From Thysanoteuthis rhombus (Eukaryota > Mollusca > Cephalopoda > Oegopsida > Thysanoteuthidae), in NCBI GenBank assembly GCA_963457665.1, contig OY735233.1:30204676-30268675 (forward strand): a stretch of 64,000 bases of DNA. Direction: 5' to 3'. A model generated the notes under the pieces. That model was not told the origin of the DNA. It did not search any database and saw only the letters and a program-made list of their open reading frames with translations. The position numbers were made by a program, and so were the translations under genes. This document shows, in pieces, positions 46,788 to 58,619 of this stretch (positions within the stretch are counted from its first letter, which is position 1; each line of letters opens with the position of its first letter).

Positions 46788-46788
<1 letters not shown>

Positions 46789-47085
46789 ATCTTTGTTAGA
46801 ATGAAATAAATACTTGCGTATTGATAACAAACTTTCGTGCATATGTGAGACTTGTCAGTTCAGCTCAGTCGACAATAAAGCCGCCTGCCGATCACTAGGT
46901 TGTGATTTCAAGTCACGGTGAGTAATTGCTTTATATATTGGTTTGGTTTAACGTGGCGTGGCAGACAAACATAGCAGAGTTTGTCTCCCTAATTTCGAGA
47001 GGATTGTTGTTGTTGTTATTGTTGTTTCTGTCGTTACGGGGTAATAACTGAGTCGATTCCACCGTGCAACTTGGACTGAAGTTAG
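46788..47085 (+). repeat. Family B element with internal tRNA-like body, copy 3
   Basis: Upstream part 'ttagaatgaaataaatactt' and 'aactttcgtgcatatgtgag' (shared with 33.1 kb), tRNA-like part 'acttgtcagttcagctcagt' with 'ggttgtgatttcaagtcacg' at the B-box position, then 'tggtttggtttaacgtggcg', 'gtctccctaatttcgagagg' and a TTG-rich segment. Together with the copies at 7.5, 33.0 and 57.8 kb it defines the family. Confidence 0.68.
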
Positions 47086-47439
47086 ATAACATCATGAACG
47101 AGAAAGTGATGTGTGATCCGGTATTGTTCACTTACATTTGAGTTGTAGCATTTACTACTTGAATTGACAAAAGATTAAAGGAAAAAAAAGGAATCAAATA
47201 AATTCAACTCAGCTCCAAGAGACGAATATTATAAAGAATCACATGGAAATTTTTTTGTCTTTATCAGATAAAGAACAGAATGAATTTTTTTTTCTTATGT
47301 TTCATTCGCCAGACTTTATACCAACCTTAATGGATGGTGTAAATAGTTGAAATAAAGAATAATAAAGGAATGGAAATATAGATAAATCAGAATCAGATAG
47401 TGTTTAATTTGGCTGGAAAATCAATTTAATACTACTTTT
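47086..47439. other. Unassigned DNA
   Basis: AT-rich; 'acttgaattgacaaaagatt' near 47158 may be the end of the family B copy. Confidence 0.4.
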
Positions 47440-47800
47440 TACTCTATTAGAAAAAGTGGGGCTAAAGTGAAGAAGGGTTGGACTAATGTAAAAAGGGGGA
47501 CAAATATAAACAAGGGATTAATATCAAGAAAGGGGTCGAAGGGGGAATTAAAAAGGGGCGTTATGCAAAAAAAAAAAGTAGGACCCCCCCCAAAAAGTGG
47601 GATTGATGTAGAGAAAAAAAGCATCTGATGTTGAAAATGGTAAAAGAAGGAGATGTATAAAGTCAAGAATGGAGTTGTAATGTGATGGAAAAGAAGAGAA
47701 ATGTAGAGAAAAAGTTGACTTTTGTGATGTTCGAAAATTGGACAAATAATGGAAAAAAGGCGTTGGGCTTGATTTTAAAAAGGGGGAAGAATTTCCACTT
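47440..47800. repeat. Purine block of irregular AAAAAGGGG repeats
   Basis: Short units combining A runs with G runs (aaaaagtgggg, aaaaaggggga, agaaaggggtc, aaaaaggggcg) recur every 20-35 bp, with a C8 run at 47583-47591. It is strongly strand-asymmetric. The Phe/Pro/Leu minus-strand frames are artefacts. Confidence 0.6.
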
Positions 47801-49134
47801 TATTTTTTTTATAAAATGGAAGTAAACATTCCCTCTCAATTTTGACCCCCCCCCCCGCCCAGGAGTACTCCTTCCCTGATTTTGACTCCTGAAAGTAAAA
47901 AGAAAATACGTTTGATTTTGATTACATTATGCAACTTTTTGTCCCTGGGTAATACGTGTTATTTTCTATGTATAGAAAATGTCTATTATTTTCTTTAAAC
48001 TTTGTATCTGTGACTGGGACTATGCTTTTTTGAAAGACATATAGTTTCAATTGGAATACGGGCAAATTTGCACTCTTTTAATCATACGAAGTGAGAAAAA
48101 CAATTCCATATGGATATCATTGTTCTGGTCACAAAAGCCAAGTTTGAAGGGAATAATAGCCATTTTCAATACTTGATAGATATAAGCAATCAGAAAATAA
48201 CACTCATTACCCAAGAACAAAACTCGTATTGTACAGGATAACACACCAATTAAAAGATGCTGTTCCTAAACAGTTTTTGCGAACTAGTGCTGAATAAGAT
48301 GACCCCTTCGAACTTTGCTGGTTGTTGAAGCTGACTGTATATGTGAATATTCAAAAGAGTGTTTTCTCCCATGTTATTGAGATACGAATGTTTGGAAGAT
48401 AGAGAAAGATTCAGAATATCAAGTGAATCAGAACGCATTCATAAAATATTACAGGAGTTAAATATTATTTTGTATAACAAAAAATATCATTTTTTAATGT
48501 CAATTACGAAGATTTAGTGCTAGCATTGTAAATATACTGTTGAAAAACTCCCGGGGGCAGCATTCCTAATACGAAGACTATAAAGATATTATTTATTTTG
48601 TAACAAAAATTATACTCCGAACATCTACAACGGGATTTTTTTTCTGTTCATTGTTCGCTTTTGCCAAAAAAATAAAATCTGAACTCGACGAGGTCTTGAC
48701 AATATAACAGTCAAATAATTTATCACCGACAAAAAAAAGAAGACTTTGTTGACTCAAGTTTTCTTCCGTTATCTTTTTTTATACTTATTTCATTTTTTTC
48801 GTAATTCTTAATCTGCAAATATGACAGATAGCCCTGATTTCATTTTGACATTTTTTTGCCATTTCTTTCAAGGCAAATATTTATCTATCTTCCTGCTTTT
48901 TACTTCATTGCTTTGATTTGTAACTTTTTCCCTTGCATTATCGGTCTATAAACAAAGGTAGAATCCATTATTGACGTTTTGGGCGAATTGTAGAATGCTG
49001 GGTAAATTATTTTTTCATTTTTTTTCTTTACGATGTCGACCGTTTTATTGATGATGAAAAATGATGTTTTTTGAAGGTGAGTTATATTCTACAATCGTCA
49101 TGTAAATGTCATTGTCTTTTTTTTTTAAATTTAA
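47801..49134. other. Unassigned AT-rich DNA
   Basis: Homopolymer-rich with no recognised element or gene. Confidence 0.5.
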
Positions 49135-49345
49135 AATGTGAGTTAACGGCACGGAGAACGGGAACGGCGAGCCGAATTCAAACTCTGACTGAGACATTGT
49201 GCGTTCACTTCATACTAATGCCCTTGGGAAAGGCATGTATCCATCTCTCCCCCACTGAGTCAGAGTGGCAGGCTAAGATCCATCACCCATCCCATTGTCA
49301 AGACATCTACTTAATGAAGGCCTGTATCGAACAACGGACTTCGGA
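49135..49345 (+). repeat. SINE-like repeat (family C), copy 1
   Basis: 'cggcgagccgaattcaaact' resembles a B-box/T-arm, followed by 'gacattgtgcgttcacttca' and CCCTTGGGAAAGGCA then 'atccatctctcccccactga'. The CCTTGGGAAAGGCA-plus-ATCCATC block recurs at 55.04 kb, which defines a second dispersed family. GC-richer than its surroundings. Confidence 0.5.
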
Positions 49346-49550
49346 CTAATCTATACTAACATTTGAGCCGTTTGATTGTTTGTTTGTACCCCTACCCCGC
49401 TGAAAATACAAGGCCTGTTGACCTGATATTTTGTATGGAGAATCAATAAAAATTGAGTTCCTGCTACATTATATACCTACCCTTGGGCGACAATTTTGTG
49501 CAAGGAAAACTGAATCTTGTAATAATGTCGACAAATATATCAATAATAAT
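49346..49550. other. Repeat-like segment with TTTG units
   Basis: 'ctatactaacatttgagccg' followed by 'ttgattgtttgtttgtaccc' resembles a sequence I recall as widespread in animal repeats (a TATACTAA then TTTGTTTG arrangement), but I cannot name the family. Confidence 0.25.
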
Positions 49551-49880
49551 AGTCAATATAGGTATCTTCAGTTTTATTCAGTAATTCTATCTGGCTGGCT
49601 ATGTAGATATACGATTTGAAATCCAAAGATTTACTCTTGGTGATTATCTTTAGTGTTTAGTTGAGGGTTTGATTTTCAATGTTTATTCAAAATTGGTCCC
49701 CTTTTGAGTCTAATAGCGAACATTTTGAAAATTCGGACTTTCTAGAAACCACTGCTCAGCATAAGTAACTTTTTCATTGATCACCCATTTTCTCAATTTT
49801 TTAATTGATCACCCCTTACAAGGTATGCTGTGAGAAGACGTTGTTTATATGACGGTACCTATGAGTGACAAACCAAACCT
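49551..49880 (+). repeat. Family A interspersed element, copy 10
   Basis: AGTCAATATAGGTATCTTCA, 'tggctggctatgtagatata', 'taactttttcattgatcacc', a second 'attgatcacccct' and 'aagacgttgtttatatgacg', ending ACAAACCAAACCT. The first ~30 bp of the family are missing and the middle is reduced. Confidence 0.78.
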
Positions 49881-50416
49881 GTGGTATAATGTGTTGCTTT
49901 ATATGCTGATAAGACTTTTCGATTTCCTAAGTAGGTAGCATTTGAGAATTCTCCAAATGTACTATCAATCCTCGCTAAAATACCTATCAAGTTTTCCTCG
50001 CGTGAAAATGATAAACATTACACAATTACATCAAATAGTTTCTCTTGTCCTTCCTTCTTCTTCTTTCTCCTTTCTTCCTTCTCGACCCTTTATTATATCC
50101 AGAGAATCCAATGCTATTTGTCAGGAGATGCAGCTCCTCTGAACTTACAAGATTGCCTAACACTATCTTCCTGTCACCATTTCTAGCATTTTGGCTTGTG
50201 CCCTCCTAAAAAACAAAAGGAAACCCAAGTCATACAGTTGGAAACACGTATGATTATATACACATAACACAAAAAATATACCGAGACTGTTTTTTCATAT
50301 CACCAAACGTACTTTTTTTTCCAGATGAAGAACCTTTTTTTCTTTATGTTGCTATGGCTACCGTATTGTATATCCTTCGTTTCTTCCAATGTTTTTCTTC
50401 GTCTTTCACTTTCTTT
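49881..50416. other. Unassigned DNA
   Basis: Pyrimidine-rich patch at 50040-50090; otherwise nothing recognised. Confidence 0.4.
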
Positions 50417-50850
50417 GATACCGTCAACCCAAACTGACACGAAAACTGTTAACAGTTTTTTTTTTCAGTTTTTAAGCTGGTATGGCTGGCTGGCTATGTA
50501 TGCATGTATGTATGTATGTATGTATCACGCATACAGGCCACATCAATGGAACCAAAGGGCTGAAACTTGAGCATATACTCCTCTTTAGACCTTTTATTTA
50601 TTGTTGATTCTCCTCCTTATTAGGGTATTGATTTTGCGATGTAAGTTAAAGCTGAATTGGTTCCTTAATTTGTCTCCGGTGGAATTCACGCTCATTTTTT
50701 TTTTTTTCTAATTCAGACTTTTTTTTAGTAATCACTGCACAACAAAAAGCGATAGAAGTAGCATTCATTGATCACCCCCTTTTCCATTTTTTAGCATGCT
50801 GCCAAAAAATGTTGGTCATGTGATAGTTTCTATTAGGTGACTAATCATAT
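50417..50850 (+). repeat. Family A interspersed element, copy 11
   Basis: GATACCGTCAACCCAAACTG, 'tggctggctggctatgtatg' with a short (TATG)n, 'catcaatggaaccaaagggc', 'gcgatgtaagttaaagctga', 'atcactgcacaacaaaaagc' and 'catgctgccaaaaaatgttg', ending 'tctattaggtgactaatca'. The E-box block reads GTCATGTGAT. Confidence 0.82.
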
Positions 50851-51208
50851 CTCGATTTTTTTTGTTCGTTCATTCCGATTTTTTCAAGTGTAGAATTTCT
50901 TTTCCCATTTTTTATTTTCTTCAATATTTGTTTTTTGAGTTCATTTTTTTTTCTCTCATTTTCTGAGAAATATTTCTCTCCTTTGCCAAAATTGTCTCAA
51001 TGTTTTGGCCATCTTCTCATTACTTGGATGCACAAAGCCTCTCGCTATTCTATTTCCTCTCGTTTCTACCCCCTCACTTATGTTCTAATTTTATCGAGTT
51101 TTTTCTTCGTTTCCCTCTTTAATTTGTTTCATCCGATCTTTTCGTTGAAGTCTGGATAAAATCATTAGATTCTAATCTATTTGCAGAAAAGGTGAAAATA
51201 TTATCTTA
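50851..51208. other. T-rich unassigned DNA
   Basis: T- and C-rich; no gene was seen. Confidence 0.45.
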
Positions 51209-51704
51209 CAGCGGGGGTTTCCAAACTTTTCCAATTGCGACCCCGTTTTACTTCATGCAATAACCTCACAGCCCACTGACCGATGATATCAGAGTTAGGA
51301 CATAAACTTATTACAAAAAAGACCACCCCTTACTCTTGTTCAAATGCAACTACGTGTTCGTTTCAAAGACATAGATGTGTGGAACGTACTAGACGTATTT
51401 TACGCATCCGGATCGTCTTACCGATCACCCGTCTCCTTCACACCCTCACTCAATGAACATTCTGCTGTCGTTTTTCAATCATGCCAAGCTTATGATTTAA
51501 TAAATTTCACAAATGTATTATAGACAACAAATATGGTAAAAAGATTATTAGATATTCATATTCTAAATCAGAATTATTGCATTGTAACAAATATTTTTCT
51601 CACCTGCTTTCTATTCATCCATCCATTTATTGTGGACCAGCCACCCAGTCAGCAAGACCTTGCGACCCAGTAATGTTCTGGGACCCAAACTTTGAAGAAC
51701 CCTG
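51209..51704. mobile_element. hAT-like non-autonomous DNA transposon
   Basis: The left end CAGCGGGGGTTTCCAAACTT with a nearby GCGACCCC matches, inverted, the right end (rightmost bases GACCCAAACTTTGAAGAACC-CTG, with GCGACCCA at 51662). CAGxGGTTxxCAAACTTT plus GCGACCC is typical of hAT termini. The interior (about 500 bp) has no transposase. The expected 8-bp target duplications are not clear, so boundaries may be off by a few bases. Confidence 0.5.
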
Positions 51705-51988
51705 TTTCACAGGAATTAACCAGTTGTAGCATTATGCTTGTTCTATTTCTCTGACTGGGATCATCATAGAATCTGTCTTACTTCTGGTTCAAATAAAACT
51801 GTTTTATCAATGAGTTTAAATTCATCCACTTTAGAAAACAAAACAAAAGCAAAACGCAGTTTGAAAGAATAAAGAATTAAAAAAAAAGAATAGAATAACC
51901 TCTTCATGGCCATAAATTGCAACAGCTATCTCCCCCCCCCCCCGCTTTGAAATGCTCAGTTTTTTCTCTGTAAAAGTAGTAAAAGATA
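51705..51988. other. Unassigned DNA
   Basis: Contains a C run near 51931-51942. Confidence 0.4.
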
Positions 51989-52441
51989 GGTCAGGTTAGT
52001 CACTCATTAAAAACCGTCACAGGACCGACTTCTTTCGGCAGCATGCAACAGACCTTCGAGAGGTATATATTTGAGCCTTGAGAATGGTCAATTAAGAAAT
52101 TGGGAAAAATGGTGATCATTTAATAATTTACTTTTCTCATGATTTTTTTTTAATCATTAAAAAGTTCAATTAAAAAAAACATATCAGACAAATTAAAGGA
52201 CCAATTCATCATAAACTTACATTGTAAATATACTTCCAATAAATTATATCTTCGGTAATAAAAAAAAAATTAAAAAGATATGTCTCCAGACATAACAAGG
52301 AGTATACAATTTCAATCCTTTACTTCCATTGGTGCGAGCTGTATGATGCAAGGCACATACATGTGCCAGACATACAGCTCGCCAGAATCACTTAACAACT
52401 GTAGGAATCTATGTTGACTGTTTTGGTTGATCGTTTCTTAT
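51989..52441 (-). repeat. Family A interspersed element, copy 12
   Basis: GGTCAGGTTAGTCACTCATT, 'gaccgacttctttcggcagc', 'ggtgatcatttaataattta', 'accaattcatcataaactta', 'gtctccagacataacaagga', 'ttccattggtgcgagctgta', ending 'tgttttggttgatcgtttct'. Nearly full length. Confidence 0.82.
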
Positions 52442-54271
52442 CATCATCAACCGAAAGCTTGCCAACCTACACAGAAAAAAAGTGTTTCTAAGGGACAAAT
52501 AGAAAAAATTACTGAATTGAAAAAAAGTGTCAACCTAAATTCATTAGTTTGACTCGAAGCACATTTATAATCAAATATGATAAATATCACTTTAAGATAA
52601 TCTAATAAATTTACGTGTAATAATTTAGAGTAATTCTTCAGAGTTTGTCTACAAAACATGTATGATGAATTTGTACTTATTCTTTTCAGAGATTCAATCA
52701 CCATGTATCGATAGATTTCCAGTGAGATTCCGAGTCCTTTTCATCTTAGCCTTTTATATTCCACTGATTAAGCAATCGTACTTCAATCGTAGAAACGGGT
52801 AGGTTTCCGTGTTCCTCAAATATCATACGTTATATAGGCATTTAGATGTACATATTTTCTCTACTAGCTTGCGTACATGGTGTGGCAAGGGAAAATGAAA
52901 CTCTGAATCCAAGACCATAGGAAAGTAAATGATAAGTTATCAAGATTTCATAAAATCAATTGATGGGTGGCCGACTTGCATTTACTCTCGGGAAGATCCA
53001 CGCTCGTTCACTCTTAGATAGCCTTCTAAAACCATGAAAAATATATTTTTTCTCAAACCAGAATTCAAGTGTTCACTTTTGGCATTAGAACTTCGCACGT
53101 CTAAGGGGAGTATTGGATTTAAATTGAATTCGAGCTTTATTGATGTTTGAGTTGAGATTTGGGTTAAAGGTAGGGTTAGGGCTTTTGCTCTGAGGAAACA
53201 TCTTTTATTGTCAGGTTGAGGTCAGATCACTTGAAAACATGTGCCAAATAGGAATAAACAACGAGAGAAAGAAATTCACGTCCGTGTTTCCCTACAACGG
53301 ACAGAAAACGAGGATCAAATTTAGCATTATAGTCACATGGTAAATTGAACCCTCCACCTCCGAGAAGGCGTTATAGATTGTAAACACATAAGATCAAAAG
53401 AAAAAGAAATTGTACTTTATTCGCTGATAACATTTTCTGTGCCTATAACCACTCGGATATTAGAGCTACTGAGATTTTTTTTAAAATAAATCTTTAAATA
53501 GATGCTAGCAATTTAGAACTGAAGAAGAAATAAAAAAAAATGCCCCCTTGAGTGCAGGGTGAAATGAATGGAGCAAAAACATTTCCCGGTAATGCTGATT
53601 TAGAATATATATTTTATGGATCAAACTCTTTTTTGAGAAAATCCCTGATGGAAAAAGAGTGAAAAGATTTTTAAAAATGCCTTTTTCGATGTGCACGAAC
53701 ACCGACCTCATACAAACAGAGTTGTTTTTTAAATTAGACCTGATATGTATGTTGTAGGCAAATCAAGGCTACGCCTTTGTTTTTCCTCTTCGAATATGCT
53801 TTTGTTTTTTCTCTGTGATGCGTGGTCCTCAACTTATAAGAGTACAAAGACATACTCTCTCCCCCACCCATATTATATAAAAGTAGTACAAATAGCTCTG
53901 TTCTCTTCTATAAAATGATATTTTCAAAATCAATACCAACTTCCACTTTCAAGCCATCCCCAACCCCTAAAAAACAGATCTGGTGAATGACGAAAAAGAG
54001 GTCTGCATGGTTGAAAACATGACAGTGCCAGCAGACCACAAGGTGAAGATAAAATAAAGCAGAAAAAAAAAGAGAAAATATCAGGATCTCGCACGTGAAC
54101 TAAGGTGGCTGTGAAACATCAAGGTTAAAGTTGTGACCATAATATTTGGCCCATTAACAATCATACCTAATACATTTGAGTTGAGATTGGATGAATTGAA
54201 GAATTGAGGAAGAATTATAACTATTCGGCCCATGGTCTGTCAGAATAGTACGGAAGGTGCTGGAGAACTTA
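52442..54271. other. Unassigned DNA with a possible family A scrap
   Basis: 53305-53365 ('gaggatcaaatttagcatta' through 'gtaaattgaaccctccacct') resembles the reversed central block of family A. Otherwise no gene or element was recognised. 53175-53192 contains two TTAGGG-like words only. Confidence 0.4.
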
Positions 54272-54475
54272 CACTTACATACACAGACACACACACATAT
54301 ATACATAAATACATTTATACAAATGTATATATATTTATATATATACATATATATGTGTGTGCATGTGCATGTGTGTAAAGTTACAAGCATATATACATGT
54401 ATATGTTTGAACATCCAATCGTGCACTCGTATATACGCGGTGTATATGCACAAGCATATGTATATGTGTATATTG
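54272..54475. repeat. Degenerate CA/TA/GT simple-sequence cluster
   Basis: Interrupted CA, ATAT and TGTG/CATG tracts. Frames across it (99 codons minus, 74 plus) are artefacts. Confidence 0.85.
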
Positions 54476-54972
54476 AGGTAGAAGGGAAGCTTGACTGATT
54501 ATATAACTAAATAACTATGTACGTTTTCTTGTGTTTTTATAGGTGTGAATTATGATGAATGCTTATACATTACACATGTACATACACTTGAACCTCTCTT
54601 CGCACATACCCCCCCCCCCACACACACAAGCACATGCAAGGCTGCTGGTAAGCCGAAAACGTTCACAAATCGTTCTTTGGGTTGTAATTATAATTTATGG
54701 GTTTGAACACTAATTACGCAGTAATTAAAATCCCTTGACTTGACTGTTTAATCACTTAAAAGCAAGACGGCATTATTTTTTACGAACTCCCATCCTAATT
54801 TTCGACAACGAAACAACAAAAATGTCAAAATATTTACCTTTCTTACATATTTGAATGATTTTCTTTATTTTTCTCAGAAATCTTTGCTCGCTTACATGAA
54901 ATTTCGTAACTTGATGTGGCGTCAATCGAGACTGAGCGTTAATAATTATCGGCGTGAATTCTTTGGATGGAA
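54476..54972. other. Unassigned DNA
   Basis: Short CA tract with a C run near 54609-54628; otherwise nothing recognised. Confidence 0.4.
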
Positions 54973-55125
54973 GGTGCTGATCACCAAGCGGTTAGCAACA
55001 TCGATTTCAGACAACCCACGTTGACGTCTCATAAATCCCCTTGGGAAAGGCAAAAATCCATCATCCAGCAAAGGGTGAAATAGCCTGTGAAGTGAGTGCC
55101 GCCACTTCGATTGCTCATCGCCTCT
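54973..55125 (+). repeat. SINE-like repeat (family C), copy 2
   Basis: 'tgctgatcaccaagcggtta' followed by 'gcaacatcgatttcagacaa' looks like the A-box side of a class II tRNA. CCCTTGGGAAAGGCA then 'aaaatccatcatccagcaaa' is shared with the copy at 49.2 kb. Confidence 0.5.
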
Positions 55126-55814
55126 CATTTTCACAGATTATAAACGAAGAGCGTCGATTGTATAACTACTAGCAAACAAATATCAGCATATATATAAAAA
55201 GATTCATCAATAGTTCCGTAGAATAATGATAAAAAAGCGTGCCAAATATTTATTTTGTAACATAATCTGCTTCTGTATGAATGCACTGAATTCAGCAGTG
55301 AATATTTATCACATCAATTGAACATTATCTCATAGATCTAACATTATACTGTGGAAATTTCAGATTTGTTCTTATTTTAAAAAGAAATTCTCAAAATAAA
55401 ATAAAAATGACGTAAGAAAACAAAAACATTTTCCCAACATCTCCTATTGTAAGCGTAGAGTTATGACCTATAACTCATGGGGAAAGCAAATAGATACACG
55501 CTTTTGGGGCGGGAAAACTAGTCAATGACAATTTTCAGAGGGAGCTTTTTGAAAAATCTCTCAACAGCTTCACATTTTCTTTTTTTTAAAAAATCAATTG
55601 GAAACAAATAGTTTTATTACTGAAACAAATGTGGTTAAATGCTATCAAAATTGTGTAAATGGCGTCACAGGTTTTCAACAGAGTCTCCTCTTTTTATTGT
55701 TCCATCTTATGATTATAATGGTGATTAAATATGTAGGCTCTACAGGTTGTATAATTCAATAATACATTATCAAATGGTCGAAGTATCTGATGTGTAGACT
55801 TTATGAGAATAGTT
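55126..55814. other. Unassigned AT-rich DNA
   Basis: No recognised content. Confidence 0.45.
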
Positions 55815-55884
55815 TGTGTATGTGTGTGTACGTGTGCGTACATGTGCATGTGTGTATATGTATGTGTGTGTATGTGTGCACGTG
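55815..55884. repeat. Degenerate (GT)n with ATGT/CGTG variants
   Basis: GT-rich simple sequence with periodic A and C substitutions. Confidence 0.9.
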
Positions 55885-56106
55885 CTTTGATGATAAATTC
55901 TCTTCGACAGACCTGAACAACACAGAAGCGCAAATTTCACCAACAAAAAGCATCAAAATCTTATACTACTCTAATCAACGAAGCATTAAGAAAATATTCA
56001 TATAACTAAATAGAATTATTTACGACTGCAGGATAAATGTATCTGTTTTCAATAATTTACATAACTGATCTTTTCTTTCATTCTTTTATCTTTCTCTCTT
56101 TTTCAG

Positions 56107-56259
56107 CTGCGTAAACTGCAGGGTGTCGTGGGAAGATGGAGACGGAAGTCGATGGCTTGTTGGGTCGTCTCTTTGACGGGCATGGGACGTGAGCGTTACT
56201 ACCACGCCCTAGATCCAACGCCTGCAAGATCAATCTCTCATCCGGTTTACACATCGTGA
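56107..56259 (+). CDS. Candidate terminal coding exon of an unidentified host gene
   Basis: A 36-base pyrimidine tract (56071-56104) ending TTTTTCAG at 56106 is the best 3' splice site I can see in the window. The following frame is open for 50 codons to TGA at 56257: LRKLQGVVGRWRRKSM, then ACWVVSLTGMGRERYY, then HALDPTPARSISHPVYTS. The product would be a basic, Arg-rich C-terminal tail. No domain is recognised. A second frame (CVNCRVSWEDGDGSRWLVGS) is also open but shorter. The exon and its 3' side are clearly GC-richer than the flanks. Upstream exons are not visible. The alternative is a retroposed fragment. Confidence 0.35.
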   Translation: MRKLQGVVGRWRRKSMACWVVSLTGMGRERYYHALDPTPARSISHPVYTS

Positions 56260-56580
56260 TTTTTCTCTCCTGGGCTTCGGTCAGTGATCAGGTCTGACAC
56301 CGGTGGGCCAGGCGTAGACAGAAAGACCGTGATGATCAGTCGGGTCTTGATTTCCATTGGGAGGTTGGGATGTTTCAGGTAGGGTGGGTGGTCAGCTGAA
56401 ATCTGCCTTTTTTGGCTTTTTGCACCCGTTCTATCTTGTAATATTCAGTGAAGGCGCTACCCAATTATCTGATTTCTTTGGTCTGTTCCAACGGTGTGTT
56501 GTCGGCGGGGGTCTCCAAAGCCAACCTCTATACACCTTCTAAGGATGCAAAAAGGTTTTATTAAATCTGAAAAAATCCAT
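56260..56580 (+). other. Possible 3' UTR of the candidate exon
   Basis: GC-richer sequence follows the stop for about 270 bp, with an ATTAAA (variant poly(A) signal) at about 56559-56564. The 61-codon frame 56357-56542 is Gly/Phe-rich and unrecognised. Confidence 0.25.
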
Positions 56581-56803
56581 AGTAGAACTATTTCACTATC
56601 TGTTGGGTGATTTTCGAACAGCTGTTCGAGAATATGATAAGAAATAATAATATATCTTGATCATCAGAGTTAATGGGATCACTCGTAGAGATGTACACGC
56701 ATGCACAAAAATACACAGGCACAAATATATGCACTTATCTATGCCCGTATATCTCTCTCTTTCAATTTCTCTCCCACTCTCTGCCATTATACAACTCGCA
56801 CGT

Positions 56804-57830
<1,027 letters not shown>

Positions 57831-58135
57831 AGGGTCAAACTCTACTCTTACTTCTATTCCTACTGAGGATAATTACTGCAACTTCTGTACAGTACATATA
57901 ATAAATTCGTAGGTATGTGAGACTCAGCTCAGTTGGTAAAAGAACCGTCTAGCAATCACTTAGTCGTGATTTGAAATCACGCTCGGGAAATATTAATTTT
58001 ATCATTCGGGTTGTTTCAACGTGACGGATAGACAATGAAGGGTTTTCTCCCCTGAATTAAGTAAGGATTGTTCTTGTTCTTGTTTAAATGGGAGAGGGTA
58101 AAGTCAACTCTAACTTTGAGTTGACAAAAAAGTAT
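57831..58135 (+). repeat. Family B element with internal tRNA-like body, copy 4 (best copy)
   Basis: Upstream module 'ggtcaaactctactcttact', 'tctattcctactgaggataa' and 'acatataataaattcgtagg'. The tRNA-like body has 'actcagctcagttggtaaaa' as a good A-box/D-arm and 'cgtgatttgaaatcacgctc' at the B-box, with a perfect stem (GTGATTT/AAATCAC). Then 'ggttgtttcaacgtgacgga', 'tctcccctgaattaagtaag', 'attgttcttgttcttgttta' and 'gtcaactctaactttgagtt'. All modules are present. Confidence 0.7.
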
Positions 58136-58466
58136 AAATTGAGGCGAAAGGTAGGGAGTGTGGATATAGAGCAGATTGGGGAAATTAATAATAAAAGGGT
58201 TAAGAAGGTTATTTGAATGATTTGAGACGAACAAGAAATGGCATCGTTCAACGATATGATTGGTTAATCAGGTTGAAGGAGGTTGAGGAGTGAGATGAGG
58301 AGGAGGGTTTGGGAAATCAGTATGAGAAACTGAGAGGAGTGGGGAGTGAATGAGTGTGAAAAAGAAGGATTGGAGATTGCTAAAGAAAGAGAAAGAAACA
58401 AGGAAAGAAGAGAGAAGGAGATAAGAGAAAAAGAAGGGAAGAAAGGAAAGAAAAAGTAAGGAAAAG

Positions 58467-58468
<2 letters not shown>
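58136..58468. other. Purine-rich strand-asymmetric tract
   Basis: Nearly continuous A/G on the plus strand up to the TA repeat; minus-strand Ser/Phe/Leu frames (69-104 codons) are artefacts. Confidence 0.65.

Positions 58469-58541
<73 letters not shown>
58469..58541. repeat. (TA)n microsatellite
   Basis: About 36 uninterrupted units. Confidence 0.97.
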
Positions 58542-58545
<4 letters not shown>

Positions 58546-58550
58546 GTATA

Positions 58551-58619
58551 CTGGCGAATAAGACGACACTTGGAGTACCCAAAAAACACTCCCTAAAATG
58601 TGGTCGTCTTATTGGCCAG
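58551..58619. mobile_element. Short palindromic DNA-transposon remnant
   Basis: CTGGCGAATAAGACGAC (58551-58567) is inverted as GTCGTCTTATTGGCCAG (58603-58619) with one mismatch, around a 35-bp centre. The 'aataagacgac' terminus resembles ones seen in animal MITEs and pogo-like elements. It could be a complete mini-MITE or one palindromic end of a larger element. Confidence 0.45.

Noticed and set aside
53170-53195. TTAGGG-like interstitial telomere repeat
   Set aside because: Only about two imperfect units; consistent with chance.
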